Below are positions 61,237 to 64,000 of a DNA stretch of 64,000 nucleotides, piece by piece (positions within the stretch are counted from its first letter, which is position 1; each line of letters starts with the position of its first letter). The stretch is from Pseudomonas sp. UBA4617 (GTDB lineage Bacteria > Pseudomonadota > Gammaproteobacteria > Pseudomonadales > Pseudomonadaceae): positions 1-64,000 of the forward strand of contig NZ_DGIR01000016.1 in NCBI RefSeq assembly GCF_002386445.1, given 5' to 3'. A program made the translations under genes and the position numbers. The notes below the pieces were generated by a model. The model worked only from the letters and a program-made list of their open reading frames with translations. It searched no databases and had not been told where the DNA came from.

Positions 61237-61247
61237 TGGTAGGACCA
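61237..61247. promoter_or_regulatory. FadR-type operator 2 in glcC-glcD region
   Basis: Identical TGGTAGGACCA, 75 bp (about seven helical turns) from the first copy and 96 bp upstream of the glcD ATG, so looping between the two bound sites is possible. Confidence 0.65.
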
Positions 61248-61342
61248 GCTTCCCGGCTACTCGACCCCAACCGCTGTGACGCGCAGGCTGCAAAGGGTGA
61301 GCGATGTGCCAACAACGACAATAACCGTTGCCGAGTGAGCCC

Positions 61343-62842
61343 ATGAACATCCTGTACGACGAACGCGTCGATGGCGCACTGCCCGCCGTGGACCAGGCGG
61401 CCCTGCTGCAGGCGCTGCGCGATGCCCTGCCGGACCTCGAGGTGCTGCACCGCGAGGAAGACCTCAAACCCTACGAATGCGATGGCCTTTCCGCCTACCG
61501 CACGGTGCCGCTGCTGGTAGTGCTGCCCGAGCGCCTGGAGCAGGTGCAGGCATTGCTCAGGCTCTGCCACCAGCGCGGCGTCCCGGTGGTCGCGCGCGGC
61601 GCCGGTACCGGCCTGTCGGGCGGCGCCTTGCCGCTGGCCAAGGGCATCCTGCTGGTGATGGCGCGCTTCAACCGCATCCTCGAGGTCAACCCGCAGGGCC
61701 GCTTCGCCCGGGTGCAGCCCGGCGTGCGCAACCTGGCCATCTCCCAGGCCGCGGCACCGCACGGCCTGTACTATGCACCAGACCCGTCCTCGCAAATTGC
61801 CTGTTCCATCGGCGGCAACGTTGCCGAAAACGCCGGTGGCGTGCACTGCCTGAAGTACGGCCTGACCGTGCACAACCTGTTGAAGGTCGAGATCCTGACG
61901 GTCGAAGGCGAACGCCTGACCTTGGGCAGCGATGCCCTGGACAGCCCCGGTTTCGACCTGCTGGCACTGTTCACCGGCTCCGAAGGCATGCTCGGCATCG
62001 TCACCGAAGTCACCGTCAAGCTACTGCCCAAACCCCAGGTGGCGCGGGTGCTGCTGGCCAGTTTCGAGCGCGTCGAGGATGCCGGCCGGGCCGTGGCCGA
62101 GATCATCGCCGCCGGGATCATCCCCGGTGGCCTGGAAATGATGGACAACCTGGCGATCCGTGCCGCCGAGGACTTCATCCACGCCGGCTACCCGGTGGAC
62201 GCGGCAGCCATCCTGCTGTGCGAGCTGGATGGGGTCGAAGCCGACGTGCACGATGATTGCGACAGGGTCGCCGCCGTGCTGGCCCGGGCCGGGGCGTGCG
62301 AGGTGCGGCTGGCCAGTGACGAGGCCGAACGTGTGCGCTTCTGGGCCGGGCGCAAGAACGCCTTCCCGGCGGTGGGGCGCATTTCCCCGGACTACTACTG
62401 CATGGACGGCACCATCCCGCGCCGCGAGCTGCCGCGGGTGCTCAAGGGCATCAGCGACCTGTCCCGCGAGTATGGCCTGCGCGTGGCCAACGTGTTCCAC
62501 GCCGGCGACGGCAACATGCATCCGCTGATCCTGTTCGATGCCAACCTGCCCGGTGAACTGCAGCGCGCCGAGGCCATCGGCGGCAAGATCCTCGAGCTGT
62601 GCGTGGCCGTCGGCGGCAGCATCACCGGCGAGCATGGTGTCGGGCGCGAGAAGATCAACCAGATGTGCGCGCAGTTCAGCGACGACGAAATCACCCTGTT
62701 CCATGCGGTCAAGGCCGCCTTCGACCCGAAGGGCCTGCTCAACCCCGGCAAGAACATCCCCACCCTGCACCGTTGCGCCGAATTCGGCGCGATGCACGTG
62801 CACCACGGACAACTGCCCTTCCCCGAGCTGGAGCGCTTCTGA
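61343..62842 (+). CDS. glcD: Glycolate oxidase, FAD subunit D
   Basis: 499 aa from ATG at 61343, the same length as E. coli GlcD. The FAD-linked oxidase domain has VARGAGTGLSGGALPL and CSIGGNVAENAGGVHCLKYG. The C-terminal domain has NVFHAGDGNMHPLILFD and GSITGEHGVGREK. It oxidises glycolate to glyoxylate together with GlcE and GlcF at the inner membrane. It overlaps glcE by one base. Confidence 0.95.
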   Translation: MNILYDERVDGALPAVDQAALLQALRDALPDLEVLHREEDLKPYECDGLSAYRTVPLLVVLPERLEQVQALLRLCHQRGVPVVARGAGTGLSGGALPLAKGILLVMARFNRILEVNPQGRFARVQPGVRNLAISQAAAPHGLYYAPDPSSQIACSIGGNVAENAGGVHCLKYGLTVHNLLKVEILTVEGERLTLGSDALDSPGFDLLALFTGSEGMLGIVTEVTVKLLPKPQVARVLLASFERVEDAGRAVAEIIAAGIIPGGLEMMDNLAIRAAEDFIHAGYPVDAAAILLCELDGVEADVHDDCDRVAAVLARAGACEVRLASDEAERVRFWAGRKNAFPAVGRISPDYYCMDGTIPRRELPRVLKGISDLSREYGLRVANVFHAGDGNMHPLILFDANLPGELQRAEAIGGKILELCVAVGGSITGEHGVGREKINQMCAQFSDDEITLFHAVKAAFDPKGLLNPGKNIPTLHRCAEFGAMHVHHGQLPFPELERF

Positions 62843-63894
62843 TGAGCATGGACCGTGATATGAGCCAGGCCCTGCTGGAGCAGGTCAGCCAGGCATTGAA
62901 CCAGGCTACGGCGCTGCGTATCCAGGGGGGCAACAGCAAGGCCATGCTCGGCAACCCGGTGGCCGGCGACGTGCTGGACACCCGCAGCCACCGCGGCATC
63001 GTCAGCTACGACCCGACCGAGCTGGTGCTCACCGCCCGGGCCGGCACGCCGCTGCACGAAATCGAGGCGGTGCTGCACGAAGCCGGCCAGATGCTGCCCT
63101 GCGAGCCGCCACACCTGGGCCCCGAGGCCACCGTGGGGGGCATGGTCGCAGCCGGGCTGTCAGGGCCACGGCGGCCGTGGGCCGGGTCGGTGCGTGACTA
63201 CGTGCTGGGGACACGGCTGATAACCGGCCATGGCAAGTTGCTGCGCTTCGGTGGCGAGGTGATGAAGAACGTCGCCGGTTACGACGTGTCACGGCTGATG
63301 GCGGGCAGCTTCGGTTGCCTGGGGCTGCTGACCGAAGTGTCGCTGAAAGTGCTGCCGCGTCCGCGCCAGTGCCTGAGCCTGCGCCTGCCGATGAGCCGCC
63401 ACGAAGCGCTGCTGGAACTCGCCGAATGGGGCCAGCAACCGCTGCCGATCAGTGCCGCCTGCCATGACGGCGACGCGCTGTACCTGCGCCTGGAAGGCGG
63501 TGAAGGCTCGGTCCAGTCAGCGCGCCAGCGCCTGGGCGGCGAAGCGCTCGACAGCCGCTTCTGGAGCGACCTGCGCGAGCAGCGCCTGGCGTTCTTTGCC
63601 GACCCTGCACCGCTATGGCGCCTGTCGGTGCCGCTAGCCACCGGCGAACTGGAGTTGCCCGGCCGGCAACTGCTTGATTGGGGTGGCGCCCAGCGCTGGC
63701 TGAAGTCCACCGCAGCAGCACAGGACATCCGCGAACGGGTGGCCAGGGCCGGTGGCCATGCCACCTGTTACGTCCCAGGCGTTACCAACAGCCCACCGCT
63801 GCCCACCGCGCTGCTGCATTACCACCGCGCCCTCAAGCAGCAACTCGACCCCCAGGGCATCTTCAACCCTGGCCGCCTGTACCCGGACCTGTGA
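62842..63894 (+). CDS. glcE: Glycolate oxidase, FAD-binding subunit E
   Basis: 350 aa. The FAD domain carries LRIQGGNSKAMLGNPV, PCEPPHLGPEATVGGMVAAGLSG and FGGEVMKNVAGYDVSRL. It ends with PQGIFNPGRLYPDL, the family C-terminus. The start ATG at 62842 overlaps the glcD stop (TGATG). A longer frame upstream is a shadow of glcD. Confidence 0.95.
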   Translation: MSMDRDMSQALLEQVSQALNQATALRIQGGNSKAMLGNPVAGDVLDTRSHRGIVSYDPTELVLTARAGTPLHEIEAVLHEAGQMLPCEPPHLGPEATVGGMVAAGLSGPRRPWAGSVRDYVLGTRLITGHGKLLRFGGEVMKNVAGYDVSRLMAGSFGCLGLLTEVSLKVLPRPRQCLSLRLPMSRHEALLELAEWGQQPLPISAACHDGDALYLRLEGGEGSVQSARQRLGGEALDSRFWSDLREQRLAFFADPAPLWRLSVPLATGELELPGRQLLDWGGAQRWLKSTAAAQDIRERVARAGGHATCYVPGVTNSPPLPTALLHYHRALKQQLDPQGIFNPGRLYPDL

Positions 63895-63903
63895 GCCCAG
63901 ACC

Positions 63904-64000
63904 ATGCAAACCAACCTTAGCGAAAGCGCCCGGCGCCTGGCCCGCGCCGACGAAGCCGAAAGCATCCTGCGCTCCTGTGTGCATTGTGGTTTCTGCACCG
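63904..64000 (+). CDS. glcF: Glycolate oxidase, iron-sulfur subunit F (5' end only)
   Basis: The first 32 codons from ATG at 63904, nine bases after glcE. MQTNLSESARR and ILRSCVHCGFCT show the beginning of the first [4Fe-4S] ferredoxin-type motif (CxxCxxC). The rest lies beyond the right edge. Confidence 0.9.
   Translation, partial: MQTNLSESARRLARADEAESILRSCVHCGFCT

Overview
The window is a GC-rich chromosomal segment from a Pseudomonas, most likely of the P. putida group. The evidence is the gene content (broad-specificity periplasmic amino-acid racemase, a second mrdA, glcC-glcDEF, an MvaT-family protein, DUF2388), strong third-position GC and short intergenic gaps. From memory, the alr...mrdA...glcCDEF order resembles P. 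putida KT2440. No rRNA, tRNA or CRISPR array was seen.

Region 1 (1-14743, all minus strand) looks like an envelope or adhesion locus. Reading in the direction of transcription it holds a CHASE4-PAS-GGDEF-EAL c-di-GMP enzyme, a periplasmic HlyD adaptor, a GAF-like/HlyD protein, a fusion of PqqD-like, M50 metalloprotease and HlyD domains, an Asp/Asn beta-hydroxylase-like enzyme, a sulfotransferase-like enzyme, a GNAT acetyltransferase, a stand-alone phage tail-collar protein and a giant surface protein that leaves the window on the left. The giant protein has an LEPR motif, DUF4347, a beta-helix and tandem Ig-like repeats. This is the best candidate here for an undescribed export and protein-modification system.

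Region 2 (14862-20793) is ordinary: pssA, katG with a clear terminator, and an ABC exporter.

Region 3 (21027-26532) and region 5 (43990-51769) both look like catabolism of cyclic or hydroaromatic acids. Region 3 has an IclR regulator, a shikimate/quinate dehydrogenase-like protein, two KstD-like flavoproteins and a NIPSNAP protein. Region 5 has an MFS carrier, a TIM-barrel isomerase, a Gfo/Idh/MocA oxidoreductase, a second IclR regulator, a third KstD-like flavoprotein and DsdA. Operator-like palindromes lie at the promoters, including three copies of RGAAC-N3-GTTCY around the second IclR gene.

Region 4 (26533-43870) sits between them: a type VI secretion locus (tssM-tssA-tagO divergent from tssBCEFG-fha-tssJKL-hcp). 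It has only an N-terminal vgrG fragment and no clpV/tssH in the window. It is followed by a DUF6708 membrane protein and an AT-rich stretch with a divergent MvaT-like protein. The island may have split an older catabolic cluster.

Region 6 (51818-64000) holds the racemase alr, a 186-bp IS5-derived MITE with CTAG target duplications placed exactly at a stop codon, an AttH-type lipoprotein with its ABC permease and ATPase, a second PBP2, a small DUF2388 protein, and the glycolate oxidase locus glcC/glcDEF with two TGGT-N3-ACCA operators; glcF is cut by the window edge.
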